Assembly (NCBI GenBank): GCA_902616645.1
Contig: CACMTO010000001.1
Location: forward strand, 62,001-126,000
Direction: 5' to 3'
DNA from: an uncultured Pelagibacteraceae bacterium
GTDB taxonomy: Bacteria; Pseudomonadota; Alphaproteobacteria; Pelagibacterales; Pelagibacteraceae
Length of the DNA stretch: 64,000 nucleotides
The notes under the pieces are model-generated. The model did not search any database, was not told the DNA's origin, and was given only the letters and a program-made list of their open reading frames with translations. Within the stretch, counting starts at the first letter, position 1. Every line of letters begins with the position of its first letter. Both the position numbers and the translations under genes were made by a program. This document shows positions 8,888 through 17,494 of the stretch, one piece after another.

Positions 8888-10264
8888 TCGTTTTTGAACT
8901 TCCTCTTTTCCTAAAGACAAAATTATATCATATATACCGGGTCCAAACTTCGAACCTGTTAGTGCAATCCTTAATGGCTGTCCAACACCCTTAAAATTTG
9001 TATCGTGAGATTTTATGAGCCCATTTACTATTGGTTCCAAAATTTCTCGAGAAGGCAGATCTATTTTTTTAAATTGAGCATTAAAATCAGAAATTACTTT
9101 TCTTGCTTTATCATCAATTAATTTAACATCATCCTTATTAAAATTGACCTCATCTCTTATAATATATTGACCATTATTAAATATATCTTCCAAAGTTTTT
9201 GCTTTATTTTTTAAGAAAGTGAGTGATTTTTTGATCTTTTCTTTTTTATCAGACTTAATTTCACTTTTATATAATTTGCAATATTCTGTTAATTGATTGA
9301 ATAAATCACTTTCATCAATATTCTTAATATAGTGCTCATTCATTGACAAAATTCTACTCATATCAAGTTTAGAGGGAGATTTTCCAATGCCCTCTAAATT
9401 AAAAAATTTTATACTTTCGTCTAATGTAAATATTTCTTTATCTTTATAAGACCAGCCTAATCTTAAAAGATAATTTCTAAGAGCATCAGGCATAATTCCA
9501 ATTTTGGAGTAATCATCTAATGTAGAAGCCTGATCTCGCTTTGATAGTTTCTTTCCTTCTATTGTATGTATCAACGGTATATGTGCAAATGAGGGCAATT
9601 CCCAATTCATGGCTTGATAAATTTGTATTTGTTTAAAGGTGTTGATTTTATGATCATCACCTCTAATAATATGTGTCATCTTCATTTGGTGATCATCTAC
9701 AGATGCTGACAAATTATACGTAGGGGTTCCATCGTTTCTTAAAATTATAAAATCTTCAATTGTATTATTTTCAATTTCTACATTACCTTGGACCAAATCT
9801 TTCAATACTGATGTTCCATTAATCTTACTTTTAAATCTAATAACAGGCTTGATATCTTTTGGAGCGTCAGATTCTTTTTTATCTCTCCATTTTCTATCAT
9901 AAATATAAGGGATTTTTTTTTGCCTTGCTCTCTTTTTTTGTTCTTCTATTTCTTCACTTGAACAATAACATTTATATGCATGACCGTTTTTAAGTAGTTC
10001 ATTTACAATTTTTATATGATCATTTACTTTTTCTGATTGAATATATTCTTCTCCATCATAATGGATACCAATCCATTTAAGAGATTGGATTATTTGTTCT
10101 TTATATTCATCTTTTGATCTTTCTTTGTCTGTATCTTCCACCCTTAAATAAAATTTACCACTATGATTTTTTGAATATAACCAATTAAATAGAGCTGTTC
10201 TAACGCCACCAATATGCAATGCACCAGTAGGCGAGGGAGCAAATCTAGTTGCTACTTTTTTCAT
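8867..10264 (-). CDS. gltX: Glutamate--tRNA ligase
   Basis: Class I aminoacyl-tRNA synthetase charging tRNA-Glu, cytoplasmic. The N-terminal HIGH-type motif is SPTGALHIGG (11-20) and the KMSKS-type motif KLSKRD lies near residue 240, preceded by IEGKK. The 465-residue length is normal. The C-terminal RIALTGSKFGPGIYDI is typical of the alphaproteobacterial form. lexA lies 22 bases upstream on the same strand. Whether it is discriminating or nondiscriminating (charging tRNA-Gln as well) cannot be decided from the sequence alone. Confidence 0.95.
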   Translation of the reverse strand: MKKVATRFAPSPTGALHIGGVRTALFNWLYSKNHSGKFYLRVEDTDKERSKDEYKEQIIQSLKWIGIHYDGEEYIQSEKVNDHIKIVNELLKNGHAYKCYCSSEEIEEQKKRARQKKIPYIYDRKWRDKKESDAPKDIKPVIRFKSKINGTSVLKDLVQGNVEIENNTIEDFIILRNDGTPTYNLSASVDDHQMKMTHIIRGDDHKINTFKQIQIYQAMNWELPSFAHIPLIHTIEGKKLSKRDQASTLDDYSKIGIMPDALRNYLLRLGWSYKDKEIFTLDESIKFFNLEGIGKSPSKLDMSRILSMNEHYIKNIDESDLFNQLTEYCKLYKSEIKSDKKEKIKKSLTFLKNKAKTLEDIFNNGQYIIRDEVNFNKDDVKLIDDKARKVISDFNAQFKKIDLPSREILEPIVNGLIKSHDTNFKGVGQPLRIALTGSKFGPGIYDIILSLGKEEVQKRLTAKIV

Positions 10265-10286
10265 TAAAATGGTTTAGACTATTTTT

Positions 10287-10964
10287 TTAGAAGTTTCTAT
10301 ATAAAGATACTAATATACCCTGAACTTTTACTCTATCAGGTCCAAATATTTTGGTTTCATAATTTTTGTTGGCACTTTCTAAAGCAACGACTTTACCTTT
10401 TTTTCTAATTCTTTTTAACATTGCTTCATGCTCATCAATTAGAGCAACAACAATTTTTCCATTATCAGCTGTATCTGTTCTTTTAATAATTACAGTATCG
10501 CCTTCATGAATTCCAGCTTCAATCATTGAGTCCCCTTGAACTTTTAAACCAAAATAATCTCCATTTTTCTCTAAATTGTTTGGCAAGGGTATTCTTGAAA
10601 CCTCATTTTGAATAGCTTCAACAGGTGTTCCAGCAGCAATTTTTCCTAAAACTGGCACTTCTGCTTCATCTGATGATAAATTTTCCTCATCTAAACCACC
10701 TTTAATAACACTTGGCGAAAAACTGTTATAAATATCGTTCGCAGAGGCCGTTTCAGGCAGTTTAATTACTTCTAATGCTCTTGCTTTATGAGCAAGTCTT
10801 TTAATAAAACCTCTTTCCTCCAATGCACTTATGAGTCTATGAATTCCTGACTTAGATTTAAGGTTTAATGAGGCTTTCATTTCCTCATAAGATGGAGAAA
10901 CACCAGAGCTTCTCAACTTCTTGTTGATAAATAAAAGCAGGTTTTTTTGTTTTTTTGTTAGCAT
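10287..10964 (-). CDS. lexA: LexA repressor, SOS response regulator
   Basis: Represses DNA-damage genes and self-cleaves with RecA. An N-terminal winged helix (residues 1-65, starting [17 protein letters not shown]) is followed by a linker and a C-terminal S24 peptidase domain. The cleavage site Ala111-Gly112 is in GKIAAGTP, the catalytic Ser146 in GDSMIEAG and the catalytic Lys184 in AMLKRI. All residues needed for self-cleavage are present. A perfect alphaproteobacterial LexA box lies 25 bases upstream of the start, so autorepression is expected. trpC lies upstream on the same strand and gltX downstream. Confidence 0.96.
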   Translation of the reverse strand: MLTKKQKNLLLFINKKLRSSGVSPSYEEMKASLNLKSKSGIHRLISALEERGFIKRLAHKARALEVIKLPETASANDIYNSFSPSVIKGGLDEENLSSDEAEVPVLGKIAAGTPVEAIQNEVSRIPLPNNLEKNGDYFGLKVQGDSMIEAGIHEGDTVIIKRTDTADNGKIVVALIDEHEAMLKRIRKKGKVVALESANKNYETKIFGPDRVKVQGILVSLYRNF

Positions 10965-10988
10965 AAGAACAAATATCGTACGAAATCT

Positions 10989-11003
10989 GTTCTACAAAAG
11001 TTC
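10989..11003. promoter_or_regulatory. LexA box (GTTC-N7-GTTC) upstream of lexA
   Basis: The bases read GTTC TACAAAA GTTC, an exact match to the direct-repeat operator GTTCN7GTTC known for alphaproteobacterial LexA, unlike the palindromic box of E. coli. It lies in the 89-base gap between trpC and lexA, 25 bases before the lexA start codon, where it can overlap the promoter. Binding is inferred from the motif and position. Confidence 0.88.
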
Positions 11004-11053
11004 TCTTCAATTCACAATAGTAAAAAAAGCTAATAAAATAGAGAACTATTTGA

Positions 11054-11845
11054 CTAAAGAACCGAAAAAATAGAATTATTCTCTAAATTCTTTAAAAGTG
11101 ATTCACCAATTAGAAAAGTTTTAATAGAGGTTTTTTTTGAGAGTTCAATTAGTTCATCTTTTGTTTTAATTCCGCTTTCAGAAATTAATGGACCTTCATG
11201 ATTAACTAAAACATCATGAATATCAAAGGTTGTATTTATATCTGTTTTAAGAGTTTTTAAATTCCTATTATTGATACCAATTAATGCTTCTTTAAATTTT
11301 AAAGCTTGTTTTGCTTCCTCAACTGTATGTACCTCAACTATAACAGACATATTTAATTTAAGTGCTTCTTCGTATAACTCATTCGCAAGGTTTTCACTTA
11401 CACCAGCTAATATAATTAATATTGCATCTGCCCCATGACTTTTTGCTAGTGGAATTTGAAATTTATCTACAAAAAAGTCCTTACAAAGAATTGGTAATTT
11501 TATATTTTTTTTAATTTCACTTATATGTGTTAAATCTCCTAAAAAAAAGTCTTCCTCAGTCAAAACCGATAAACAAGTAGCTTTATTTTCATGATATATA
11601 CTAGCTATTTTAATAGGGTCATAATCATCTATGATTACACCTGCAGAAGGACTTGCTTTTTTGATCTCAGCTATAATAGAAAATTTATTTTCCTTAATAT
11701 TTTTTTCAATATTTTCTTTAAAATTAATAAAAGTTTTATTTTTCTCTATTAATTCGTTTAATGAGCCTATTGAAATACTTTTTTTAGAATTTTCTATTTT
11801 TTCTATTTTTTTTTTAATTATTTTTTCAAGAACATTTTCAGGCAT
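11054..11845 (-). CDS. trpC: Indole-3-glycerol phosphate synthase
   Basis: Fourth step of tryptophan synthesis: closes the indole ring from CdRP. The protein (263 aa from the chosen start) is a TIM barrel with IIAEIKKASPSAG, LSVLTEEDFFLG, PILCKDFFVDKFQI and the phosphate-binding end LIGESLL; the catalytic Lys/Glu set is visible. The frame stays open to 11944, but homologues begin at MPENVLEKII, so the start is placed at 11845. This start overlaps the trpD stop by eight bases. No trpF domain is fused. The order trpE-trpG-trpD-trpC is the normal alphaproteobacterial one. Confidence 0.94.
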   Translation of the reverse strand: MPENVLEKIIKKKIEKIENSKKSISIGSLNELIEKNKTFINFKENIEKNIKENKFSIIAEIKKASPSAGVIIDDYDPIKIASIYHENKATCLSVLTEEDFFLGDLTHISEIKKNIKLPILCKDFFVDKFQIPLAKSHGADAILIILAGVSENLANELYEEALKLNMSVIVEVHTVEEAKQALKFKEALIGINNRNLKTLKTDINTTFDIHDVLVNHEGPLISESGIKTKDELIELSKKTSIKTFLIGESLLKNLENNSIFSVL

Positions 11846-12830
11846 TTTGAATTGTTTCCAAATGTTCGATAACTTTATTTGACAAAATATGCTCTCTTGC
11901 ATTTTTATACGCTTCAGTAAACTCTTCATAAGATTCATTAACAATTAATCCAGCTGCAGCATTTAGACATACTGCTTTAGAAAAATCATTATCCTCACCT
12001 TTAAATATATCAATCATTTTTTCTGCATTGAATTTTGCGTCATCACCAACAAGATTTTCAAATTTATCTGCATTAATATTTAATTTTTTTGGATCAATAA
12101 CAATTTCAGAAATCTCATTGTCTTTTAATTGAATAACATTTGTTTTAGCATACGGCGAAATTTCATCTAAGCCATCTTCGCTATTTACAATCCATGCAAA
12201 TTTAATATTCAAGTTATTTAAAGCATTTGCAAATATTCTTAAAAGTTTTTTATCAAAAACACCAACCACCTGTCTTTTTACTAAAGCAGGGCTGCTTAAC
12301 GGTCCGATCATATTAAATATTGTTCTTTTTCCAATTTTTTTTCTAGTTGGACCAACAAACCTCATAGCAGTATGATAATTAGGAGCAAACATAAAACCAA
12401 AATTATTTTTATTTATTTGATCTTCGATTTCTTTTGGTTCTAGATTTATTTTAATATTTAAAGCCTCTAAAACATCACCTGATCCACACTTAGATGATAC
12501 AGCTTTATTCCCGTGTTTAGCCACTTTAACATTCATACTTGCAAGCAATAGTGCAGATGCTGTAGATATATTGAGTGTATTCATTCCATCTCCACCAGTA
12601 CCACATGTATCAACGCAATTTTCTACATTTACTCTTTTAGACATATTTCTAAGCACAAAGACACCACCCGCTATTTCATCTGAAGCCTCACCCTTAGCGG
12701 ATAAAAGTGTCAAAAAATCAAATATTTCTTGATCTTCTGCTTTTCCCTCCATTAATAATTCAAAAGCAGCTTTGCTTTCAACAAAAGATAGATTTTCTTT
12801 ATTTTTAATTTTTTTAATGAACTGTTTCAT
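11838..12830 (-). CDS. trpD: Anthranilate phosphoribosyltransferase
   Basis: Second step of tryptophan synthesis: transfers phosphoribose from PRPP to anthranilate. Visible motifs are DTCGTGGDGMNTLNIST (PRPP site, about 77-93), KHGNKAVSSKCGSGDVLEAL and FMFAPNYHTAMRFVGPTR. Length 330 aa is typical. The start codon directly abuts the stop of a candidate 22-residue peptide (TAAATG), and the end overlaps trpC by eight bases. It is therefore an internal gene of the trp operon. Confidence 0.96.
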   Translation of the reverse strand: MKQFIKKIKNKENLSFVESKAAFELLMEGKAEDQEIFDFLTLLSAKGEASDEIAGGVFVLRNMSKRVNVENCVDTCGTGGDGMNTLNISTASALLLASMNVKVAKHGNKAVSSKCGSGDVLEALNIKINLEPKEIEDQINKNNFGFMFAPNYHTAMRFVGPTRKKIGKRTIFNMIGPLSSPALVKRQVVGVFDKKLLRIFANALNNLNIKFAWIVNSEDGLDEISPYAKTNVIQLKDNEISEIVIDPKKLNINADKFENLVGDDAKFNAEKMIDIFKGEDNDFSKAVCLNAAAGLIVNESYEEFTEAYKNAREHILSNKVIEHLETIQNA

Positions 12831-12899
12831 TTAACTACTCATTATCATAACTGTTATAATCATAAAAATTATAAGTGCCCAATAGCCAAAATTTTCCAT
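12831..12899 (-). CDS. Candidate 22-residue single-helix membrane peptide in the trp operon
   Basis: This short frame fills the only sizeable gap in the trp operon. It starts eight bases after the trpG stop and its TAA abuts the trpD ATG. The product starts MENFGYWALII and ends TVMIMSS, with an uninterrupted hydrophobic stretch long enough for one membrane helix. There is no clear Shine-Dalgarno, but few genes here have one. I do not recognise it. It could be a real small membrane protein, a leader that couples trpG to trpD translation, or chance. Conservation between SAR11 strains would decide. Confidence 0.45.
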   Translation of the reverse strand: MENFGYWALIIFMIITVMIMSS

Positions 12900-12907
12900 A
12901 TTTATAC

Positions 12908-13477
12908 TTAAATTTTAATGAAGTTTTTTAAAATTTTAATACCTAATTTAGTTTTAATACTTTCAGGGTGAAATTGCACTCCATGAACATCATATTTTTT
13001 ATGTTGAACACCCATAACTAAACCTTCTTTACTCTCAGCCGTGATTTCAAGATGTTTTGATAGTGATTTTTTCTCAATAATTAAGCTGTGATACCGTGTT
13101 GCCTCAAATGATTTTGGAAGATTTCTTAAAATTCCCACTTTTTTTGAGATGATTTTACTTGTTTTACCATGCATTAGCTTTTTAGCTTGAATGATTTTAG
13201 AGCCAAATACTTGTCCTATAATTTGGTGACCAAGACAAACACCAAGAATTGGAATTTTTTTATATAAAGATTTAACTATTTTTAAACAATTACCTGATTG
13301 ATCAGGATTACCTGGGCCTGGTGAGATAACAATTTTATTATATTTTCTTTTTAATATCTGATTAGATGTAATTTGATCATTTCTAATTACATCAACGTTT
13401 ACTTTTAATGATGATAGATAATGATAAAGATTGAATGTAAAACTATCATAATTATCTATTAAAATTATCTTTTTCAT
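12908..13477 (-). CDS. trpG: Anthranilate synthase component II (glutamine amidotransferase)
   Basis: Class I glutamine amidotransferase that supplies ammonia to TrpE. The 189-residue protein has IDNYDSFTFNLYHYL at the N-terminus, ISPGPGNP, the nucleophile Cys81 in LGVCLGHQ and His170/Glu172 in VQFHPES. No other domain is fused. The start overlaps the trpE stop by four bases. A trpG-type subunit can also serve p-aminobenzoate synthesis; since it is embedded in the trp operon, tryptophan is its main job, with dual use possible. Confidence 0.95.
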   Translation of the reverse strand: MKKIILIDNYDSFTFNLYHYLSSLKVNVDVIRNDQITSNQILKRKYNKIVISPGPGNPDQSGNCLKIVKSLYKKIPILGVCLGHQIIGQVFGSKIIQAKKLMHGKTSKIISKKVGILRNLPKSFEATRYHSLIIEKKSLSKHLEITAESKEGLVMGVQHKKYDVHGVQFHPESIKTKLGIKILKNFIKI

Positions 13478-14934
13478 CTTAACGCATCGATTAAAGCTTT
13501 TGCTTTATTTATCGTTTCTTCATATTCTTTTAAAGGTTTACTATCAGCAACAATCCCAGCTCCAGCTTGAACATAAAATTTATCTTTTTTCGCAACTGCT
13601 GTTCTTAGGGCTATACAAGTATCAAATTCTCCATTTGCTGAAAAATACCCAATTCCACCTGCATATACTTTTCTTTTGGTTGTTTCTAGTTCATCAATTA
13701 TTTCCATAGCTCTTATTTTAGGGGCTCCCGAAACAGTACCTGCAGGAAAGCCAGCTAAAAGTGATTTAAACTTTGAAAATTTATTATTATATACTCCAAC
13801 AACATTTGAAACTATATGCATTACATGTGAATATTTTTCAATTATAAATTTTTCGGTTACTTTGACTGAATTTATTTTTGAAACCTTACCAGCATCGTTT
13901 CTTCCTAAATCTAATAGCATTAAATGTTCAGAAAGTTCTTTTTTATCTTTTAGAAGATCTTTTTCGTAAAAAAGATCTTTTTTTTTGTTTTTACCTCTCG
14001 GTCTTGTTCCAGCAATAGGTCTAACAGTAATTTTATTATCACGTAGCCTTACTAATATTTCTGGGCTCGCTCCAATAATTTGAAAATCACTGAAATTAAA
14101 AAAAAACATGAAAGGAGAGGGGTTAGTTACTCTCAATTTCTTATAAATATCTATTGGTCTTTTTGTTAATTTAGTCTCAAATCTTTGGCTTAGCACAACC
14201 TGAAAAATGTCTCCTAGTTTAATATATTCTTTTGCTTTCTTTACTTTTGATAAAAAACTATTTTTTGATGTATTAGATTTTATCTTAATATTATTTGAAT
14301 TTTGCAGATTTTTTTTATTTAAATTTTTAATTGAGGATTGAATTAATAATCTGAAAAGATTAGAATTTATCTCATCGTATTTCTTTTGATAATCATTTAT
14401 CTTTTCATCTTTGAAAATATTATGAATATAAAATATTTCTTTTTTTAAATTGTCATGAATAATAAGAGTTCTTGGTCTCAAAAGTCTTACATCTGGTAAT
14501 TTCAGATCATCTTTGCAATTATTAGGAATTTTTTCTACATATCTAATTGCGTCATAAGAAAAATATCCTGAGATAAGTGAACAAATTTTTGGTAAATTTT
14601 TTGGAGTTTTAAATTTAAAATCTTCAATTATTTTTTCAATTAAAATTTCCGGTTTATCATTTAATTTTATTTTTCTATTATTCTTAATAAGAAATGAGTT
14701 TTTGCCATTAAATTCCCATATTTTATCAGGATTTTTTCCAAAAATTGTGTACCTACCTTTAATTTTTCCTTTCTCAACTGACTCAAAGATAAAGCTGTTT
14801 TTTTCATCTAAGAAATTATCAATTAGATTTAAAATTTCATCTTCACCTTTAATTCTTTTAGATGTATATATTATTTGATTTTGTTTGTTTCTATGTCGAA
14901 ACTTAAATTCTTTGAAGCTTCGATTTATTATCAT
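13474..14934 (-). CDS. trpE: Anthranilate synthase component I
   Basis: Converts chorismate plus ammonia to anthranilate. The chorismate-binding domain is clear: KEYIKLGDIFQVVLSQRF, PSPFMFFFNF, ASPEILVRL, RPIAGTRPRGK, LDLGRNDAGKVS, AGFPAGTVSGAPK and IALRTA, ending with a QAGAGIVADS segment. Length 486 aa is normal. It overlaps trpG by four bases and the ppiD-like gene by four bases, so the tryptophan genes share a transcript with a periplasmic chaperone. No leader peptide or attenuator is visible upstream, because the preceding gene runs into it. Confidence 0.96.
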   Translation of the reverse strand: MIINRSFKEFKFRHRNKQNQIIYTSKRIKGEDEILNLIDNFLDEKNSFIFESVEKGKIKGRYTIFGKNPDKIWEFNGKNSFLIKNNRKIKLNDKPEILIEKIIEDFKFKTPKNLPKICSLISGYFSYDAIRYVEKIPNNCKDDLKLPDVRLLRPRTLIIHDNLKKEIFYIHNIFKDEKINDYQKKYDEINSNLFRLLIQSSIKNLNKKNLQNSNNIKIKSNTSKNSFLSKVKKAKEYIKLGDIFQVVLSQRFETKLTKRPIDIYKKLRVTNPSPFMFFFNFSDFQIIGASPEILVRLRDNKITVRPIAGTRPRGKNKKKDLFYEKDLLKDKKELSEHLMLLDLGRNDAGKVSKINSVKVTEKFIIEKYSHVMHIVSNVVGVYNNKFSKFKSLLAGFPAGTVSGAPKIRAMEIIDELETTKRKVYAGGIGYFSANGEFDTCIALRTAVAKKDKFYVQAGAGIVADSKPLKEYEETINKAKALIDALR

Positions 14935-16349
14935 TGAAAGAAATTTTTTACTCGTTCTATTGTTTTTTGATTTAATACCACATTATACTTTTCATTTAAA
15001 AAAAAATCATATGATTTAAGAATATTATTTTTGGTATTAGTATTTTGTTTATTAATATATTCCTTAAATTTCTCATCGTTAATGTTGATATTTTCACTAT
15101 CAATACTTTTTATTTTTGCAAGATATACTACATTTAAGTAATCATTAATTAAGGTAAATGATCCAGCTGGTAGAGAATACAAAAGCTCAACAGTATTTGC
15201 CTCAAATTTTTGATTATCATTTATTGACGTTAATTTTAAATTTTCAATTTTATTATTTCCCATTTTTTTAAAATCATTGTCATTAAATTTTTTATCATTA
15301 ATCTTTTTAAATAATGTTCTGTTATAATCAAATTTATTTCTTTGACTAATAAGTTCTAAAATTTCTTTTTTTAAGGCTGGATCATCTATATTTGGTGATC
15401 GCTCTTCAGTTTTGTTAATTTTATAAACAACATAATTGTTATCATTTTCTATTATATCAAAATCAATATTTCTTGAATCATATATTTTTTTTTCAATTTT
15501 ATTTTTTTCTGAAGTATTTCTGTAATCTTTGACTTCAATTATTTTAATATTATAGTCAGATAGAATTGATCTCAAATCTTGGTTATTTAAAAACTTTTCC
15601 TCAATTTTATCAATTGTATCAAAAAATGTTTGATTAAAATCGTCTACTCCAATTAGATTTTTAGGATTTAAAATTGCATAATCAAAGTCAATATATTCAA
15701 CTTTTAATTCATTTTCATTTTGTTTTAAGAAATCCGTGATTTCAGTTTCAGTAAATTCACTTTTTTTTTTATAAAAGCTTTCTAGATTTATATATTCTAC
15801 TTCAATATTTTTATTTTCTTCCTCATAAAGTTTTTTTACTAAAAATTTTGGAACTGATGTACCTGCTCCAATATAATCAAATAAGTTTTTTTGGAGAGCA
15901 ACACCTTTAATTCCCAACTCAAAAGATACTGCTGATTGATTTTTTTCAAGTAAAAATTTTTCGTATTTTATTCTATCGAAGTCTCCATTTTCATTTAGAA
16001 ACTTTTTATCAGTTTTAATTTTTTTCAAAAGTGTATTTTCAGAAATGAGAATATTGAAATTTTCTACTTCAAGATCTAGCAAAGTTGTTGATATCAAAGT
16101 TGATAATAATTCCTCAATTATATTTTTATCTAAATTTTCTCTTATAATTTTTTCAGATATATTTAATGATCTAATATGATCTATAAAATCTTGAGTAGAA
16201 ATATTTTTATTATTTATTTTTACGATATTGTTTGTGTTTCCACTGCTAAACATACTACCCATCCCCCAAAAGACAAAGGGAATAATCATAATAAAAACTA
16301 ACAAACCAGCAAATTTTGTTTTTGCAAAATTTCTAAAACTACTTATCAT
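14931..16349 (-). CDS. PpiD/SurA-N family membrane-anchored periplasmic chaperone lacking the parvulin domain
   Basis: The start (MISSFRNFAKTKFAGLLVFIM with IPFVFWGMGSMF) is the PpiD-type single N-terminal anchor. Next comes the SurA_N-like chaperone region (NIVKINNKNISTQDFIDHIR and FDRIKYEKFLLEKNQS). At 472 aa it is well short of the usual 620 or so. After EFTETEITDFLKQNENELKVEYIDFDYA there is no parvulin core: no GGDLG and no HIL motif. It is probably a chaperone without prolyl isomerase activity, helping outer-membrane or periplasmic proteins fold. It is the first gene of the minus-strand trp transcript and diverges from tpiA. Confidence 0.82.
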   Translation of the reverse strand: MISSFRNFAKTKFAGLLVFIMIIPFVFWGMGSMFSSGNTNNIVKINNKNISTQDFIDHIRSLNISEKIIRENLDKNIIEELLSTLISTTLLDLEVENFNILISENTLLKKIKTDKKFLNENGDFDRIKYEKFLLEKNQSAVSFELGIKGVALQKNLFDYIGAGTSVPKFLVKKLYEEENKNIEVEYINLESFYKKKSEFTETEITDFLKQNENELKVEYIDFDYAILNPKNLIGVDDFNQTFFDTIDKIEEKFLNNQDLRSILSDYNIKIIEVKDYRNTSEKNKIEKKIYDSRNIDFDIIENDNNYVVYKINKTEERSPNIDDPALKKEILELISQRNKFDYNRTLFKKINDKKFNDNDFKKMGNNKIENLKLTSINDNQKFEANTVELLYSLPAGSFTLINDYLNVVYLAKIKSIDSENININDEKFKEYINKQNTNTKNNILKSYDFFLNEKYNVVLNQKTIERVKNFFQ

Positions 16350-16405
16350 TTATCTATAAATTTATTGATCTCTAAAAAGCAAACCTATAGATTAAATTTT
16401 ACCTT

Positions 16406-17146
16406 ATGACAAATAAATATATGTATTTTGTGGCAAATTGGAAAATGTTTGGTAACTTAAAATCAATAAATACATTGAATAAAGTTATAAAATTTTCAAA
16501 ATCCAAAGAAATTAATAAAGGAAGATTAATTTATTGTCCTCCATATACATTATTAAACTCTTTTTATAAAAAATTTAAAAATTGTTTAATAGATATTGGC
16601 GCTCAAAATTGTCACGAGAATGATGATTATGGAGCACATACAGGTTATGTAAATTCAAAAATGCTCAAAAGCATTGGAGCAAATTATGTAATTATAGGTC
16701 ACTCAGAAAATAGAAAAAAGGGTGAGAATGATAATTTAATTAATCTAAAAGTTAAAAGTGCGATTAAGGCAAAATTAAAAGTAATTCTATGTATCGGTGA
16801 AACATTATCAGAAAAGAGAAAAAGAAAAACTAAATCAATTCTTTCTAAACAAATTAAAATTGGTCTTAAAAATATAAAAAAAAATTCAAATATATTTATT
16901 GCTTATGAACCCGTTTGGTCAATCGGGACTGGCAATATTCCAAATCAATATGAATTGGAAAAAATTTTAGAATTTATAAAAAAAAGTTTTAGAGGAAAAG
17001 CCCCTAAAATATTATATGGAGGATCAGTAAATCCTCGAAATATTATGGAATTAAAAAGGGTTAATTATCTTGATGGTTTTTTAATTGGTGGTGCATCTCA
17101 AAGTGCAAAAAAATTTATTGATATAGTAAAAAAAACATATAGTTAA
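16406..17146 (+). CDS. tpiA: Triosephosphate isomerase
   Basis: Interconverts DHAP and glyceraldehyde 3-phosphate. Motifs: VANWKMFGN (substrate Asn/Lys), YVIIGHSENRK with catalytic His99, IAYEPVWSIGTG with catalytic Glu168, and the phosphate loop ILYGGSVNPRN. Length 246 aa is normal. It opens a plus-strand run tpiA-secG-pyrG-kdsA-eno, the standard alphaproteobacterial order, and diverges from the ppiD-like gene over 56 bases. An in-frame ATG at 16421 is a possible alternative start. Confidence 0.96.
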   Translation: MTNKYMYFVANWKMFGNLKSINTLNKVIKFSKSKEINKGRLIYCPPYTLLNSFYKKFKNCLIDIGAQNCHENDDYGAHTGYVNSKMLKSIGANYVIIGHSENRKKGENDNLINLKVKSAIKAKLKVILCIGETLSEKRKRKTKSILSKQIKIGLKNIKKNSNIFIAYEPVWSIGTGNIPNQYELEKILEFIKKSFRGKAPKILYGGSVNPRNIMELKRVNYLDGFLIGGASQSAKKFIDIVKKTYS

Positions 17147-17151
17147 CTATC

Positions 17152-17454
17152 ATGGAAAATATATTGCTTGTACTTAACATTATATTAGCTGTGATATTAG
17201 TCATTTTAGTATTAGTTCAGAAATCTGAGGGTGGCGCCTTAGGTATTGGAGTGTCTCAAGAAAGCTTCATGTTCTCTAGGACTGCAGGTAATTTTATGAC
17301 AAAAGCTACAAGTTTCGTTGCAATCCTTTTTATAATATGTAGCTTGGGTTTAACTATAATTTCAAGAGGAGAACTAACTCCATCTTCTTCAGTATTGGAT
17401 ACTGTTGAGGAAAAAAATGAAGATACGCCCAAGATTCCAGATAACAATAATTAA
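17152..17454 (+). CDS. secG: Preprotein translocase subunit SecG
   Basis: Small subunit of the SecYEG protein channel in the inner membrane. The 100-residue protein has two hydrophobic helices (about 4-22 and 50-70) around the typical cytoplasmic loop LVQKSEGGALGIG followed by RTAGNFMTKAT, and a polar acidic tail (VEEKNEDTPKIPDN). It lies between tpiA and pyrG as in other Alphaproteobacteria. Confidence 0.95.
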   Translation: MENILLVLNIILAVILVILVLVQKSEGGALGIGVSQESFMFSRTAGNFMTKATSFVAILFIICSLGLTIISRGELTPSSSVLDTVEEKNEDTPKIPDNNN

Positions 17455-17494
17455 TACTTTTCAATTAGATTTTTATTCGCTATAAGATACTTCC

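Noticed and set aside
11846-11944. N-terminal extension of trpC by 33 residues
   Set aside because: It lies inside trpD and does not resemble TrpC; the internal ATG at 11845 gives the family start.
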